This document shows, piece by piece, positions 18,442 through 29,047 of a stretch of DNA of 64,000 nucleotides (its first letter is position 1; the number at the start of each line of letters is the position of its first letter). The stretch is from Bradyrhizobium barranii subsp. apii (GTDB lineage: Bacteria > Pseudomonadota > Alphaproteobacteria > Rhizobiales > Xanthobacteraceae). Below the pieces are notes generated by a model. It worked only from the letters and a program-made list of their open reading frames with translations. It did not search any database and was not told the DNA's origin. Made by a program: the position numbers and the translations under genes. Where the stretch lies: the NCBI RefSeq assembly GCF_011516635.5, contig NZ_CP096255.1, positions 868,001-932,000 of the forward strand, in the 5' to 3' direction.

Positions 18442-18456
18442 AATGACACCGTCATT
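18442..18456. promoter_or_regulatory. AATGAC-n3-GTCATT inverted repeat upstream of the phosphatase gene
   Basis: Perfect 6-bp half-sites with a 3-bp spacer lie about 55-70 bp upstream of the phosphatase start. The half-site GTCATT resembles part of a Pho box, but the expected direct-repeat spacing is missing, so only an unspecified operator is suggested. Confidence 0.25.
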
Positions 18457-18507
18457 AAGTCGCGCGTCGCCCGGTCGGGCGACAAAAGGCCTCAGCCCAA
18501 AAAGGCC

Positions 18508-19863
<1,356 letters not shown>

Positions 19864-19938
19864 TCAAGGGGCGGATGGCGTTCGTGGGTTGACCGCGCGA
19901 ATATCAAATTTCGCGCGCCTCGGCACGCATTTAATGGC

Positions 19939-20715
19939 TCAAATCGACGGCTCGGGGCCTGTCTTGCGGCCGAACAGGCGCTGGCGGAGCCGGTAGGCGG
20001 GCATGTTCAGCCGGGTCAGGGCGGCATCGACCGCCTCGTCCGAGAACCGGGTCCGCGGCCAGCGGTAAATCAGCGCGTAGGCGAACCAGATCACGACGAA
20101 GGTGACGAGGCCGGCGATCGAGACATCGGTGAAGAAGTGGCCGCCGAAGGCCATCCGCAGCCCGCTGGTGACCATGCCGAACACAACCGCACCGGCATAG
20201 GCGAGCGGCCGCCATGCCGGCGGCGCCAGCGCAGCCGGCGCCAGCGTCCAGAACGCGGTCGCGCCCTCGCCCGAGAAGAACGAGCAGTTGCGCGCGCAAT
20301 CGCCGCGCGGATCCCACCACGGCACGAATTGCTGGTCGCCGGCAAACTCAGTCACCACCACCGGACGCGGCCGTCCCCAATAGGTCTTGAAGGTGAGATT
20401 GGTGAGGATGCCTGCCGACATGATGATGGTGACCAGCAGGAATACGATCGCGCGCCCCGATACCATCAGCGGCCGGTCGGGTCGGATCATCTTGACCACA
20501 AGCGCGACCAGCGGCGGCAGCACGAATGCCCAGGCGACCCACATGGCGGCGTCGCGCGCGACGCCCGCCCACTCATTCAGCTTGAGCGGAAACGTCTTCG
20601 TCTCGGGGTCGAAGAACAGTGCGGCGAGCTTGAGATCGAGTTCGGGATAGAGGCCGAAAACGACGCCGATCACAAGCCACAGCGCCAGGGCGATGAAGAG
20701 TCCAGTCCGGTTCAT
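19939..20715 (-). CDS. PAP2 family phosphatase, LpxE-like
   Basis: This 258-residue inner-membrane protein has about six hydrophobic segments and the three PAP2 signature motifs: KTYWGRPRP (near 130), CSFFSGEGA (near 165) and SGLRMAFGGHFFTD (near 205). The catalytic residues (Lys/Arg, Ser-Gly-Glu in place of Ser-Gly-His, Arg/His/Asp) are mostly present, with Glu where His is usual in motif 2. Such proteins dephosphorylate lipid A or undecaprenyl pyrophosphate in the periplasmic leaflet. No lipid A genes are adjacent, so the assignment is by family only. It follows a small membrane protein gene. Confidence 0.82.
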   Translation of the reverse strand: MNRTGLFIALALWLVIGVVFGLYPELDLKLAALFFDPETKTFPLKLNEWAGVARDAAMWVAWAFVLPPLVALVVKMIRPDRPLMVSGRAIVFLLVTIIMSAGILTNLTFKTYWGRPRPVVVTEFAGDQQFVPWWDPRGDCARNCSFFSGEGATAFWTLAPAALAPPAWRPLAYAGAVVFGMVTSGLRMAFGGHFFTDVSIAGLVTFVVIWFAYALIYRWPRTRFSDEAVDAALTRLNMPAYRLRQRLFGRKTGPEPSI

Positions 20716-20769
20716 GGCGCGCGGTTTAGCGGAGTGGGGAGGAGATGAAAACCCCGGAAGCGGCGCGAC

Positions 20770-21264
20770 TCATCGCGCATCCGGCCGCGAATTCGACGGC
20801 AGCGGCGGAGGCGGCTTGTGCGGGGGCGGCGGATTGCGCCAGGCGCCGGCATTGCGGCCGGCAATCAGCCAGTAGACCACGCCGGAGACGATGCCCGCGC
20901 CCGTCATGATCTCCAGATGCCGTCGCACGATGCCTTCGAACTGGAGTGAATCGGAGTGGAAGGGGATGAGGCCGAGATAGCAGGCTAGGCCAACTACGCC
21001 GCCACCCACGGCATAAGCGAGCGCGCTGCGGATATAGAGCGCTTCGGTGATCGCGACGATCGCCGCCGCCGGAACCAGCGCAAAGCCCGAGACGAAGATG
21101 AAGCCGAAGCCGAGCAGAATGTCGATCGCGCCCTGGTCGACCGGACCGGCGCCGAGATCGGCAAACTCCGGAAACAACAGCGCGACGACGACGATCATGC
21201 CGCCGACGAAGCAGGCGGCGAGGAAGCCGATGAAGATGACGATGAGGCGGCCGATCAGGGACAT
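20770..21264 (-). CDS. Small integral membrane protein of unknown function
   Basis: This 164-residue protein begins MSLIGRLIVIFIGFLAACFVGG and has four hydrophobic helices. A short proline-rich cytoplasmic tail (NPPPPHKPPPPLP) ends it. I recognise no functional family. ATG 21264 is chosen because the longer frame runs back into the REP-like repeat at 21286. It is 54 bases upstream of the PAP2 gene and likely co-transcribed with it. The helix count and tail resemble other Bradyrhizobium membrane proteins of unknown role. Confidence 0.7.
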   Translation of the reverse strand: MSLIGRLIVIFIGFLAACFVGGMIVVVALLFPEFADLGAGPVDQGAIDILLGFGFIFVSGFALVPAAAIVAITEALYIRSALAYAVGGGVVGLACYLGLIPFHSDSLQFEGIVRRHLEIMTGAGIVSGVVYWLIAGRNAGAWRNPPPPHKPPPPLPSNSRPDAR

Positions 21265-21285
21265 GACAGAAATGCCAATTCCGCC

Positions 21286-21405
21286 GTCATTGCGAGGAGC
21301 CACCCGGTCCCGCCTTCGGCGGGCCGGATGACAGGCTCCACGACGAAGCAATCCAGACTGTCTCAACGGAAAGATTCTGGATTGCTTCGCTGCGCTCGCA
21401 ATGAC
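21286..21405. repeat. REP-like intergenic palindrome, copy 3
   Basis: GTCATTGCGAGGAGC at the left end and its inverted counterpart ending GCAATGAC at 21405 enclose a second pair, GAAGCAATCCAGA and TCTGGATTGCTTC. This is the GC-rich hairpin family common between genes of Bradyrhizobium and Rhodopseudomonas. It lies between rlmN and the small membrane protein gene. Confidence 0.78.
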
Positions 21406-21433
21406 GAGGATGCGAGAGCGAAGGCATGAACTA

Positions 21434-22636
21434 TCAATCCGTCATCGCCATGGCGCGCAGCGCCTGACGTTCGCGGGCCGAGAGCTTCTCGGTCTCCGAC
21501 TTGAGCTGGCCGCAGGCGGCGAGGATGTCGCGGCCGCGCGGGGTGCGCACCGGCGAGGAATAGCCGGCGTTGAAGATGTATTCGGAGAATTTCTCGATCT
21601 GGTCCCAGTCCGAGCATTCATAGGCGGTGCCGGGCCAGGGATTGAACGGGATCAGGTTGATCTTGGCGTGAATGCCCTTGAGCAGTTTCACCAGCAGTTT
21701 CGCATCGTCGAGCGAATCGTTGACGCCCTTGAGCATCACATATTCGAAGGTAATGCGGCGCGCGTTGGAGGCGCCGGGATAGTCGCGGCAGGCCTGCAGC
21801 AGCTCCTTAATCGGATATTTGCGGTTGAGCGGCACAAGCTCGTTGCGCAGCTCGTCGCGCACCGCATGCAGCGAGATCGCGAGCATGACGCCGATCTCGT
21901 CGCCCGCGCGCACGATGTTCGGCACCACGCCCGAGGTCGACAGCGTGATGCGGCGACGGGAGATGCCGATGCCTTCATTGTCGCCGACGATGAGCAGCGC
22001 GTCGCGCACCGCGTCGAAATTGTAGAGCGGCTCGCCCATGCCCATCATCACGATATTGGTGACGCGACGCGTGCCGTCCTCGCGATCGGCCCAGTCATTG
22101 AGGCGGTCGCGCGCGACCATCACCTGTCCGACGATCTCGCCGGCGGTGAGATTGCGCACCAGCCGCTGCGTGCCGGTGTGACAGAAGGAGCAGTTCAGCG
22201 TGCAGCCGACCTGGGAGGAAACGCAAAGCGTGCCGCGATCGGTCTCGGGAATGTAGACGCACTCGACTTCGTGGGCCCGCTCGACATTGTCGCCGCTCGG
22301 CAGACGCAGCAGCCATTTGCGGGTGCCGTCGTTGGAGATCTGCTCGGCCACGACTTCGGGACGGTCGACGGTGAAGTGTTGCACGAGCTCGGCGCGAATG
22401 CCCTTCGAGATCGACGTCATATCGTCGAAGCTTTGGGCGCCGCGGAAATAGAGCCAGTGCCACAGCTGCTGGACGCGCATCTTGCGCTGCGCGGGCGCGA
22501 CGCCGATCTCGCCGAGGCGGTCGGCAAGCTCGCTGCGCGACAGGCCGATCAGCGAGGGCCTGGCCGGCGGCACATAGGTTTCGAGCGGAGTCTTCTCCAC
22601 CAGTATTGCGTTGTGCGGCTCGGTCGTCGGTTGCAT
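21434..22636 (-). CDS. rlmN: 23S rRNA (adenine2503-C2)-methyltransferase
   Basis: This 400-residue radical SAM enzyme methylates adenine 2503 of 23S rRNA and adenine 37 of some tRNAs. The three cluster cysteines are in [13 protein letters not shown]. Downstream motifs [13 protein letters not shown] and the C-terminal [18 protein letters not shown], containing the second catalytic Cys, are intact. I chose ATG 22636 (MQPTTEPHN) because the longer frame begins inside a REP-like repeat. It is flanked by palindromes on both sides, so it is probably a single-gene unit. Confidence 0.95.
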   Translation of the reverse strand: MQPTTEPHNAILVEKTPLETYVPPARPSLIGLSRSELADRLGEIGVAPAQRKMRVQQLWHWLYFRGAQSFDDMTSISKGIRAELVQHFTVDRPEVVAEQISNDGTRKWLLRLPSGDNVERAHEVECVYIPETDRGTLCVSSQVGCTLNCSFCHTGTQRLVRNLTAGEIVGQVMVARDRLNDWADREDGTRRVTNIVMMGMGEPLYNFDAVRDALLIVGDNEGIGISRRRITLSTSGVVPNIVRAGDEIGVMLAISLHAVRDELRNELVPLNRKYPIKELLQACRDYPGASNARRITFEYVMLKGVNDSLDDAKLLVKLLKGIHAKINLIPFNPWPGTAYECSDWDQIEKFSEYIFNAGYSSPVRTPRGRDILAACGQLKSETEKLSARERQALRAMAMTD

Positions 22637-22655
22637 TGGTTGCCTGATATCTCTC

Positions 22656-22768
22656 GTCATGCCCGGGCTTGCCCCGGGCATCCACGTTCTGTTCCGCCCG
22701 TTGCTAGCGCGTGGATGGCCGGGACATCTGGTGCGAAGACGCGCTTCGCGCTTTAGCCCGGCCATGAC
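22656..22768. repeat. REP-like intergenic palindrome, copy 4
   Basis: GTCATGCCCGGGCTTGCC near 22656 and GGCCATGAC ending at 22768 form outer arms. Inner arms CCACG / CGTGG and GCGAAGACGCGCTTCGCGC add secondary hairpins. It lies immediately upstream of rlmN on the minus strand, between rlmN and the ialB-like gene. Confidence 0.75.
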
Positions 22769-22853
22769 GGCTGCACCTTTGGGATACCCCAATATAGCAA
22801 CCGGAACCGCCGATTGCGACCGTGATACCGACCGCAGCCTTAACGCGGCTGGT

Positions 22854-23501
22854 TTACCGCCTGCAATCCTGGGAAATCCGGTCCAGCGCCTGGGCGAGGC
22901 CCTTCAACGAGAAGGTATCGGTTGTCTCCGTTCCCTTGGCCGAGACGCCCTTGACCACGAGATCGGCGGATTTGCGCATGGCCTCGACCATCCGCTCTTC
23001 CTCGGCCGCGTTCTTGATCCAGAGGCCGTCGCCCTGCGTGTACATCGCGAAAGCGGCGCCGCCGACCTCGACCGAGGATTCCGAGCCCGGCTTCAGCGCA
23101 TAGCCGATCATGACCGAGACTTCGTTGTTCACCTTTTCCGCCGGCCGGGTCGAAACGAAGGCATAGGCGGGATCGCGCGGGCGGTTCGGCGGGTTGGTCT
23201 TCGACGACGACGGCTTGGCCAGCGCGAAGCAGACCTTCTTGCCGTTCGGTGTGGCCGAATAGGCGCCCCAGGTGCCGAACTGGCCGATCAGGGTCGGCTC
23301 CGCGCCGCCCGCAACTGCGGTGGCTGGAGCCACCGGCTTGCTCTCGGGCTTTGCTACTGTCTTTGCAGCCGGATTGGCCGCCGGTGCAGCCGCCTTTGGC
23401 GCGGCTTTGGGCGCCGGTTGCGCCGTCTGCGCCCGCGCGGAATCGGTGATTCCCACGGCCATAACGCCCGTCATCAAGGCTAAAATCAGCACCCGCCACA
23501 T
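22854..23501 (-). CDS. Invasion-associated locus B (IalB) family secreted protein
   Basis: This 215-residue protein has a signal peptide ([17 protein letters not shown]; cleavage near ARA-QT) and an Ala/Pro/Lys-rich linker (about 25-70). The IalB-like domain begins near [11 protein letters not shown] and contains [17 protein letters not shown] and [12 protein letters not shown]. The C-terminus ends in a Cys-Arg-Arg tail. IalB is periplasmic in Bartonella and is linked to host invasion. In free-living rhizobia the role is unknown and the family is large. It is a single gene upstream of rlmN. Confidence 0.85.
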   Translation of the reverse strand: MWRVLILALMTGVMAVGITDSARAQTAQPAPKAAPKAAAPAANPAAKTVAKPESKPVAPATAVAGGAEPTLIGQFGTWGAYSATPNGKKVCFALAKPSSSKTNPPNRPRDPAYAFVSTRPAEKVNNEVSVMIGYALKPGSESSVEVGGAAFAMYTQGDGLWIKNAAEEERMVEAMRKSADLVVKGVSAKGTETTDTFSLKGLAQALDRISQDCRR

Positions 23502-23606
23502 GCTGGAGTGGTTCCCTCAATATTGTGACTGGAAGATGGCCCGGCCGCGCTTTGTCCCCCGGCAGGGATAACCGGGAAAGTCCAATTTGGGAAGGCAGTT
23601 AGCGGC

Positions 23607-24446
23607 TCAGCCTTTGGATCGCGCAGCTCGCTGCTCGGCCCATTGCGCGTCGGTCCAGCGCAACAAATCCTCGGCGCCGGAGCTGCGCAAATGCGCGCCA
23701 CCGTCGATCACGACCATCTCGCCATTGATGTAGCCGGCACGGTCCGAGACCAGGAAGCTGGCGAGGTCGGCAAGCTCGCTATGCTCGCCGGTACGCCCCA
23801 CCGGGTTCCGGGCGGTCCAGCCTTCGTCGCGGCCCTCAGGACGGAGCTGCCCCGAGGCGCCCGCGGTCGGGAACGGGCCCGGGGCGATCGCGACGGTGCG
23901 GACGCCCTTCGGGCCCCACTCGACCGCGAGACTCCTGGTCATCGCCAGCACCGCCGACTTCGCCATCGCCGAGGGAACCGTGAAGGCGCGGCCGGTGATG
24001 GTCGAGGTCGAAAGGATCGAGAGCACGACACCGCCATGCTTGCCGTCGATCCAGCGCTTGCCGGCGGCGAGCGTGCAATACATCGCACCATGCAGCGTCG
24101 GCGCGAGGATCGCGTCCGCGGCGCGAAACGACAGATGCTCGCTCTGCGCGATGAAGGTTGCGGCAGCGTTGTTGACGAGAATATCGAGCGGCGCCTCGCG
24201 CCAGATCGCGTCCATCATATCGTCGACGGCGCCACCGTCACGGATATCGCAGGCGATCGTAGTGACCTTGCCGCCGGTCTGCGCGCGCATCTCGCTCGCC
24301 GTTGCTTCCAGCCGGTCGAGCTTGCGACCACAGATCACCAGCTCGGCGCCGAGCGCGAGAAAGCGGTGTCCCATAGCGGCGCCGAGGCCGGAGCCGCCGC
24401 CGGTGACGAGGATGCGCTTGTCCCTGAGCAGACCTGTTTCAAACAT
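23607..24446 (-). CDS. SDR oxidoreductase, 2,4-dienoyl-CoA reductase-like
   Basis: This 279-residue Rossmann enzyme carries TGGGSGLG near residues 15-22 and NNAA near 92-95. The usual YxxxK catalytic pair is replaced by SxxxK (VPSAMAKSAV near 164-173). That is the pattern of the 2,4-dienoyl-CoA reductase branch rather than of classical SDRs. C-terminal residues GRTGEHSELADLASFLVSDRAGYINGEMVVIDGG are typical of this branch. The predicted role is NADPH reduction of dienoyl-CoA during breakdown of unsaturated fatty acids. It is divergent from the quinone oxidoreductase gene. Confidence 0.85.
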   Translation of the reverse strand: MFETGLLRDKRILVTGGGSGLGAAMGHRFLALGAELVICGRKLDRLEATASEMRAQTGGKVTTIACDIRDGGAVDDMMDAIWREAPLDILVNNAAATFIAQSEHLSFRAADAILAPTLHGAMYCTLAAGKRWIDGKHGGVVLSILSTSTITGRAFTVPSAMAKSAVLAMTRSLAVEWGPKGVRTVAIAPGPFPTAGASGQLRPEGRDEGWTARNPVGRTGEHSELADLASFLVSDRAGYINGEMVVIDGGAHLRSSGAEDLLRWTDAQWAEQRAARSKG

Positions 24447-24607
24447 CGTTTGAATCCTCTTTTTCTTCTTGTTTCGTCATCGCGAGGATAGGCCTGCGCA
24501 TCCTCTTGCGCAAAGAAACCGGATTGTCGGACCGCACTAAATCCGGCAGAAACGGACCAACTATAATTCCGCCTCGAAACGCCCAGTATTCTCAAGAAGG
24601 TGCCGCC

Positions 24608-25582
24608 ATGAAAGCCATCCTCTGCTCGCAATATTGCCAGCCCGATGATCTCGTGCTTGCCGACGTGCCGGATCCGGTGGCAGGTCCCGGCGAAGCGGTG
24701 ATCGCGATCAAGGCGGCGGCGCTGAACTTTTTCGACATCCTGATGATTCAGGGCAAGTACCAGATCAAGCCACCGTTCCCGTTCTCGCCCGCCGCCGAAG
24801 TCGCCGGCGTGATCGAGAGCATCGGTCCCGGCGTGACTGATCTGAAGGTCGGCGATCGCGTCGTTGCGTCTTGCGGCCACAACGGCGCGCGCGAAAAGAT
24901 CGCGCTGCCGGCGGCATCGATCGTGAAGATTCCCGACAATCTCGACTATGACCGCGCGGCCGGCATCATCATCATCTACGGCACCGCGCTGCATGCGCTG
25001 GAAGACCGCGCGAGCCCGAAGCCGGGCGAGACGCTCGCGGTGCTGGGCGCAGCCGGCGGCACCGGCTTGGCTGCCTGCGAGCTCGGCAAGCTGATGGGCC
25101 TGAAGGTGATCGCCTGCGCCTCGTCGGACGAGAAGCTCGAATTCGCGAAAGCGCATGGCGCCGAGCTGACGCTCAACTACGGCAAGGAAGATCTGAAAGA
25201 AGGCCTGCGAAAACTCACCGGCGGCAAGGGCGTCGACATCATCTTCGATCCGGTTGGTGGCGCCTATGCCGAGCAGGCACTGCGCTCGATCGCCTGGGAA
25301 GGCCGCTTCCTGGTGATCGGTTTTGCCGCCGGCGACATTCCGAAGATGCCGCTGAACCTCGCGCTGCTGAAGGGCTGCGACATCCGCGGCGTGTTCTGGG
25401 GCGCGTGGACCCGGCTGAACCCGGCCAAGAACCGCGCCAATCTCGAGAAGCTCGTGAAGTGGACCGCGGAAGGAAAGATTTCCTCGCATGTCGACCGCAC
25501 CTTCCCGCTGGCACAAACCGCCGACGCACTGAAGGTTCTGGCGGGACGCCAGGCCATGGGCAAGGTGATCCTGCATCCGTGA
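24608..25582 (+). CDS. NADPH:quinone oxidoreductase family protein (zinc-independent MDR)
   Basis: This 324-residue medium-chain reductase lacks the zinc-binding cysteines of alcohol dehydrogenases. It has the nucleotide-binding motif VLGAAGGTGLAACELGKL near 145-162 and the family motif ALNFFDILMIQGKYQIKPPFPF near 40-61. It probably reduces quinones or alkenals using NADPH in the cytoplasm. ATG 24608 has AAGAAGG at 24594-24600 as ribosome site; upstream in-frame codons lack one. It is divergent from the SDR gene. Confidence 0.9.
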   Translation: MKAILCSQYCQPDDLVLADVPDPVAGPGEAVIAIKAAALNFFDILMIQGKYQIKPPFPFSPAAEVAGVIESIGPGVTDLKVGDRVVASCGHNGAREKIALPAASIVKIPDNLDYDRAAGIIIIYGTALHALEDRASPKPGETLAVLGAAGGTGLAACELGKLMGLKVIACASSDEKLEFAKAHGAELTLNYGKEDLKEGLRKLTGGKGVDIIFDPVGGAYAEQALRSIAWEGRFLVIGFAAGDIPKMPLNLALLKGCDIRGVFWGAWTRLNPAKNRANLEKLVKWTAEGKISSHVDRTFPLAQTADALKVLAGRQAMGKVILHP

Positions 25583-25977
25583 TGGTGTGAGCCGCAGCGC
25601 TTGCCTGCCACACGCACTCGCCACATATGCGACCGTCGTCGCCCGCCTTCTGCGCAATTGCGTACTGAGGCGGGCGGTCCAGATTTCAGAGACGCCAGAG
25701 ATTTCAGCCGAGACGCCGCGGCCCACTTGATGCCCCGGGGTCGAAGCCAGCGGAGTCTAGGAAAACCTTCCTCAACCATCACCGCCAAAATCGTGGTGCA
25801 TTCCTCCGCTCCGCCTCAATCAAACCCAAATATTTCCTGATTCGCGCAAACCGTCGTCGTTTTTTGGGCTGATTCCAACTGCGTTTTACCGGTTCCATTT
25901 GCGGGACACTTTGGACAAAAGCAAGAAGACTTAAGCCGAATTGCCCCTGCGTTGCGTTGGTAATGGGGAGCATGACC
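25583..25977. other. 395-bp intergenic region; no gene supported
   Basis: Short open frames here have no ribosome site or recognisable sequence. Two copies of AGATTTCAG (25681-25689 and 25699-25707), each followed by AGACGCC, form an imperfect direct repeat. The second half (25800-25930) becomes A/T-richer and probably holds the promoter of the downstream membrane protein gene. Confidence 0.45.
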
Positions 25978-26844
25978 ATGGAGACGACGGCACATCGCCC
26001 GTCGAAGGAGTCGAAGGCGTTCGACTCCGATCGAGCCACATCACATCCGCCGACCGCGTCCTTTATCCGTGCGCGCGCCGCGCGGGCCGATCTTTCGCAG
26101 GACGATCCAATTCCACTCTTCCTGTCCGATCCGCTCGGTGCGCCGGACCCACGCGAATATGAGCCCATTGAGGTGCGCTCCAGAATTGTCCCACGCGTTC
26201 TCGCGGCCGTTCTGACGGCATCCACCTTGGCAGTTCTGGTCACACTGTATCAGTCCGACTTTCGCGGCCTCTTCGCCGCCAATGCCGTTAGCTGGATGGG
26301 CATCGCGCCGGAGCAAGCCATGGCGTCGGCCAACACGCCGGCCATGACGCAGAGCTCGCTGAAGGATTCGGACCGCGCGACCAACACGAGGCTGGCGAGC
26401 GCCGACACGCAGGTTCTCCCTGCACCGTCAACGCCGAGCCGCGAAGCGATCGCGACCGCCTATCAGACGGCGCTGCAAGCCCAGGCACCTACACCTACAC
26501 CTGCGCCCGCACCCGTCGCGGCGCCGCCGGCGCCCACTCCGCCCGCCAAGACGCTCGCCAAGACGCTCGATGCCGACACGCTGGCCGGGCTGATGACACG
26601 CGCGAAGAACCTGTTGAGGATCGGCGATATTGTTGCAGCCCGCCTGCTGCTCGAGCGCGCGGCCAATGCACAGGATGCAACGGCCGCGTTTCTGCTGGCG
26701 CAGACCTATGACCCGGCCGTGCTGGGCACCAGCGACGCGCGGAGCATCGCCGGCGACGCGACCGTCGCGCGTGACTGGTACCAGAAGGCCGCGGCACTCG
26801 GATCGGCGGAGGCGCGGCAGCGCCTCGCTCAGCTTCAGAACTAG
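25978..26844 (+). CDS. Membrane-anchored protein with C-terminal Sel1-like repeats
   Basis: This roughly 288-residue protein has a cytoplasmic N-terminus of about 65 residues and one membrane helix (VLAAVLTASTLAVLVTLY near 67-84). A Pro/Ala-rich linker (PTPTPAPAPVAAPPAPTPP) leads to a C-terminal pair of Sel1/TPR-type helices containing ARLLLERAANAQDATAAFLLAQTYD and WYQKAAALGSAEARQRLAQL. The helical repeats suggest protein binding. I chose ATG 25978 because GGGGAG lies seven bases upstream; ATGs at 25963 and 25972 are in frame but worse placed. The TAXI receptor gene starts 18 bases after the stop, so both may be one transcript. Confidence 0.75.
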   Translation: METTAHRPSKESKAFDSDRATSHPPTASFIRARAARADLSQDDPIPLFLSDPLGAPDPREYEPIEVRSRIVPRVLAAVLTASTLAVLVTLYQSDFRGLFAANAVSWMGIAPEQAMASANTPAMTQSSLKDSDRATNTRLASADTQVLPAPSTPSREAIATAYQTALQAQAPTPTPAPAPVAAPPAPTPPAKTLAKTLDADTLAGLMTRAKNLLRIGDIVAARLLLERAANAQDATAAFLLAQTYDPAVLGTSDARSIAGDATVARDWYQKAAALGSAEARQRLAQLQN

Positions 26845-26862
26845 AACTTTTCAGAGGGTATC

Positions 26863-28017
26863 ATGCGTAACGCTTTGGGAATGGCGGTTGCCGCCATCAT
26901 GACGATTTGCGCCTTCGCGGCACGCGCCGAGCAGACCGAATACGATCCGGCCAAGGTCTCGGACAGCCTGAAGGCCATCTTCCAGTTCGGCTCGACCTCC
27001 ACCAAGCAGTCGCTGAACGCCAATACGGTCACGCTGATCACCGGCACGATCGGCGGCACCTACGTACAGTTCGGCGCCGACCTCGCCTCCGTGCTCGACG
27101 ACGGCAACAAGATCCGCGTGCTACCGATCGTCGGCCGCGGCTCGGTGCAGAGCGTCGCCGACATTCTGTTCCTGCAAGGCGTCGATCTCGGCATCGTGCG
27201 GGCGGATACGCTCGACTATCTCGAGCGCAAGGGCTTTGCCAAGGACATCAAGAAGCAGTTCACCTATGTGACCAAGCTCTACAATGAAGAGATGCAGGTG
27301 ATCGCGCCGAAATCGGTCGCGACGCTGAAGGATCTCGAGGGCAAGAAGGTCAGCGTCGATCTGCCCAATGGCGGGACCTTCGTCACCGCGCTGACGGTGT
27401 TCGAGCGGCTCGGGATCAAGGCGAACTTCGTCTATGTCGAGCAGCGCATCGCGATGGAGAAGCTGAAAGCCGGCGAGATCGACGCCGTCATCGTGGTCGG
27501 CGGCAAGCCGTACAAGTCAGTGTCGACCTTCAGCAATGACGGCCGCTTCCACCTCGCGGGGGTCGACTATGCAAAGCCGCTGCAGAGCGACTATCTGCCG
27601 GCGACGCTGACCGCCAAGGACTATCCGAACCTGATCAAGGAAGGCGATACCGTGGACACCATCGCGGTGCCGGCGGTGCTCGCGGCCTACAACTGGGCGC
27701 CCAACACCGACCGTTACCGTAAGCTTGCGCTGTTCGTGGATGCGTTCTTCACGAAATTCCCGACCCTGCAGAACCCGCCTTTCCATCCCAAGTGGAAGGA
27801 AGTCTCGCTCCCGGCACCTCTGACGGGCTGGAACAGATTGCCGGTGGCGCAGCAATGGCTCGACAAGCACGGCGTCGAACCGGTGACCCGGGAGCGCTTC
27901 GAGGCGTTCCTCAAGCAGAACCCCGCGGCCCAGAAGGTGTCCGACGCAGACAGGGAAGCGCTGTTCAAGCAATTCCAGGCGTGGGACGCGGGGAACGCGC
28001 GGGCGGAGAAGAAGTAA
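26863..28017 (+). CDS. TAXI family TRAP transporter solute-binding protein
   Basis: This 384-residue protein has a signal peptide (MRNALGMAVAAIMTICAF; cleavage near ARA-EQ). It shows the TAXI family pattern: ITGTIGGTYVQFGADLASVL near 64-83, PIVGRGSVQSVADILFLQGVDLGIVRADTLDYL, and DLPNGGTFVTALTVFERLG. It captures an organic acid in the periplasm for a TRAP transporter. No dctQ/dctM membrane genes are adjacent, so the partner must be elsewhere. A second TAXI-like gene lies 1.2 kb away. AGAGGG at about 26852 is the ribosome site. Confidence 0.9.
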   Translation: MRNALGMAVAAIMTICAFAARAEQTEYDPAKVSDSLKAIFQFGSTSTKQSLNANTVTLITGTIGGTYVQFGADLASVLDDGNKIRVLPIVGRGSVQSVADILFLQGVDLGIVRADTLDYLERKGFAKDIKKQFTYVTKLYNEEMQVIAPKSVATLKDLEGKKVSVDLPNGGTFVTALTVFERLGIKANFVYVEQRIAMEKLKAGEIDAVIVVGGKPYKSVSTFSNDGRFHLAGVDYAKPLQSDYLPATLTAKDYPNLIKEGDTVDTIAVPAVLAAYNWAPNTDRYRKLALFVDAFFTKFPTLQNPPFHPKWKEVSLPAPLTGWNRLPVAQQWLDKHGVEPVTRERFEAFLKQNPAAQKVSDADREALFKQFQAWDAGNARAEKK

Positions 28018-28066
28018 CGAGCGGCATTGCGGCCGATGGTGTCGCAAGCGGCACCCACACACTCGC

Positions 28067-28234
28067 TGTCATCGCCCGGCTTGACCGGGCGATCCAGTAC
28101 TCCGTGACGTCAGTGATTGAATCGAGAGGCCGCGGCGTACTGGATTCCCCGCCTGCCGCCTACGCTAAAGCTTCGGCTGCCCTGGACCGCAACCCCGGCG
28201 AAGCCTTGGCGTAGCCGGGTCGCGGGGAATGACA
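28067..28234. repeat. REP-like intergenic palindrome, copy 5
   Basis: Outer arms TGTCATCGCCCGG and GGGGAATGACA with inner arms GATCCAGTAC and GTACTGGATTCC enclose a spacer. The outer arms match copy 1. It lies between the convergent TAXI and YkvA genes. The right half contains an extra GC-rich segment, making it longer than copy 1. Confidence 0.78.
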
Positions 28235-28270
28235 GCGGTGGACGTGGCTACGGCGTGTCGCCAACAACGC

Positions 28271-28654
28271 CTACTGCGCCGCCTCCGCACCATCCACCCC
28301 GCGCTTCAGCACGGCGCGGGCGGCTTCGCGGTGCTCCGTCGTGATGTGGCTGGCGACCATGCGGATGGCGGTGGCGAGCACGGCGGCGTCATCGGTGAAG
28401 CCGAGGATTGGCATCACGTCGGGGACGAAATCGAACGGCAGGATGAAATAGGCGATCGCTCCGAGCAGCGACGCCTGGACATGGCGCGGCGTCTGCCGGT
28501 CGAACGCACAGTAATAGGCCGCGAGCAGGTCTTCCGCGAACGGCAATTGCACGGCAACACGCTTCAGCTTGCGCCAGAAACGGCGGCGCACGCTCTCATG
28601 ATCCTCCGCGAGCCGATCGGCCGGCTCGAAGCCGACGCTGTGTTCGGCAGCCAT
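28271..28654 (-). CDS. YkvA family (DUF1232) membrane protein
   Basis: This 127-residue protein contains the DUF1232 core, LAAYYCAFDRQTP followed by LLGAIAYFILPFDFVPDVMPILGFTDDAAVLATAIRMV, with two close hydrophobic segments and the FDFVPD turn. Function of the family is unknown; members are small inner-membrane proteins. The start is ATG 28654. It is a single gene, convergent with the TAXI gene and on the same strand as phhB. Confidence 0.88.
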   Translation of the reverse strand: MAAEHSVGFEPADRLAEDHESVRRRFWRKLKRVAVQLPFAEDLLAAYYCAFDRQTPRHVQASLLGAIAYFILPFDFVPDVMPILGFTDDAAVLATAIRMVASHITTEHREAARAVLKRGVDGAEAAQ

Positions 28655-28744
28655 GTTCGAGAAACTCCCCGTTCAGCCAGGGCGGCAGATGGCCGCATCT
28701 CCTGCTGATCACAACATGGGGATGCAGCCGATCCTCGCAAGGTG

Positions 28745-29047
28745 TCAGGTAGCTGTCAGCTTGGCGATCGTGTTCATCATCCTGGCGAGCTCGATGTCGA
28801 GCTTGGTGACACCGCCGGCGTCATGGGTCGACAGCACCACCTCCACCGTCTTGTAGACGTTGCGCCATTCGGGGTGGTGATCCATTTTCTCGGCAACCAG
28901 CGCCGCGCGGGTCATGAACCCGAACGCCTCGTTGAAATCCTTGAAGACAAAGGTCTTCCCGATGGCGTCGCGGCCCTGAACCTCGGTCCAGCCCGGTATG
29001 GCGCCCAGTGCCTGCTTGCGTGCTTCCGGCGTCAGCCGCTCTGCCAT
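28745..29047 (-). CDS. phhB: 4a-hydroxytetrahydrobiopterin dehydratase
   Basis: This 100-residue enzyme dehydrates the pterin carbinolamine formed by aromatic amino acid hydroxylases. The core motif [32 protein letters not shown] includes the catalytic His pair and the TH(DA)GG motif. Length is standard. ATG 29047 has GGAGG six bases upstream; a start twelve bases earlier is less well placed. No phenylalanine hydroxylase gene is in the window, so it may serve molybdopterin or general pterin repair instead. Confidence 0.93.
   Translation of the reverse strand: MAERLTPEARKQALGAIPGWTEVQGRDAIGKTFVFKDFNEAFGFMTRAALVAEKMDHHPEWRNVYKTVEVVLSTHDAGGVTKLDIELARMMNTIAKLTAT

Noticed and set aside
18388..18507. 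Pho box ahead of the PhoA-like gene
   Set aside because: Only one clear half-site (GTCAT) is seen and the direct-repeat spacing is missing.
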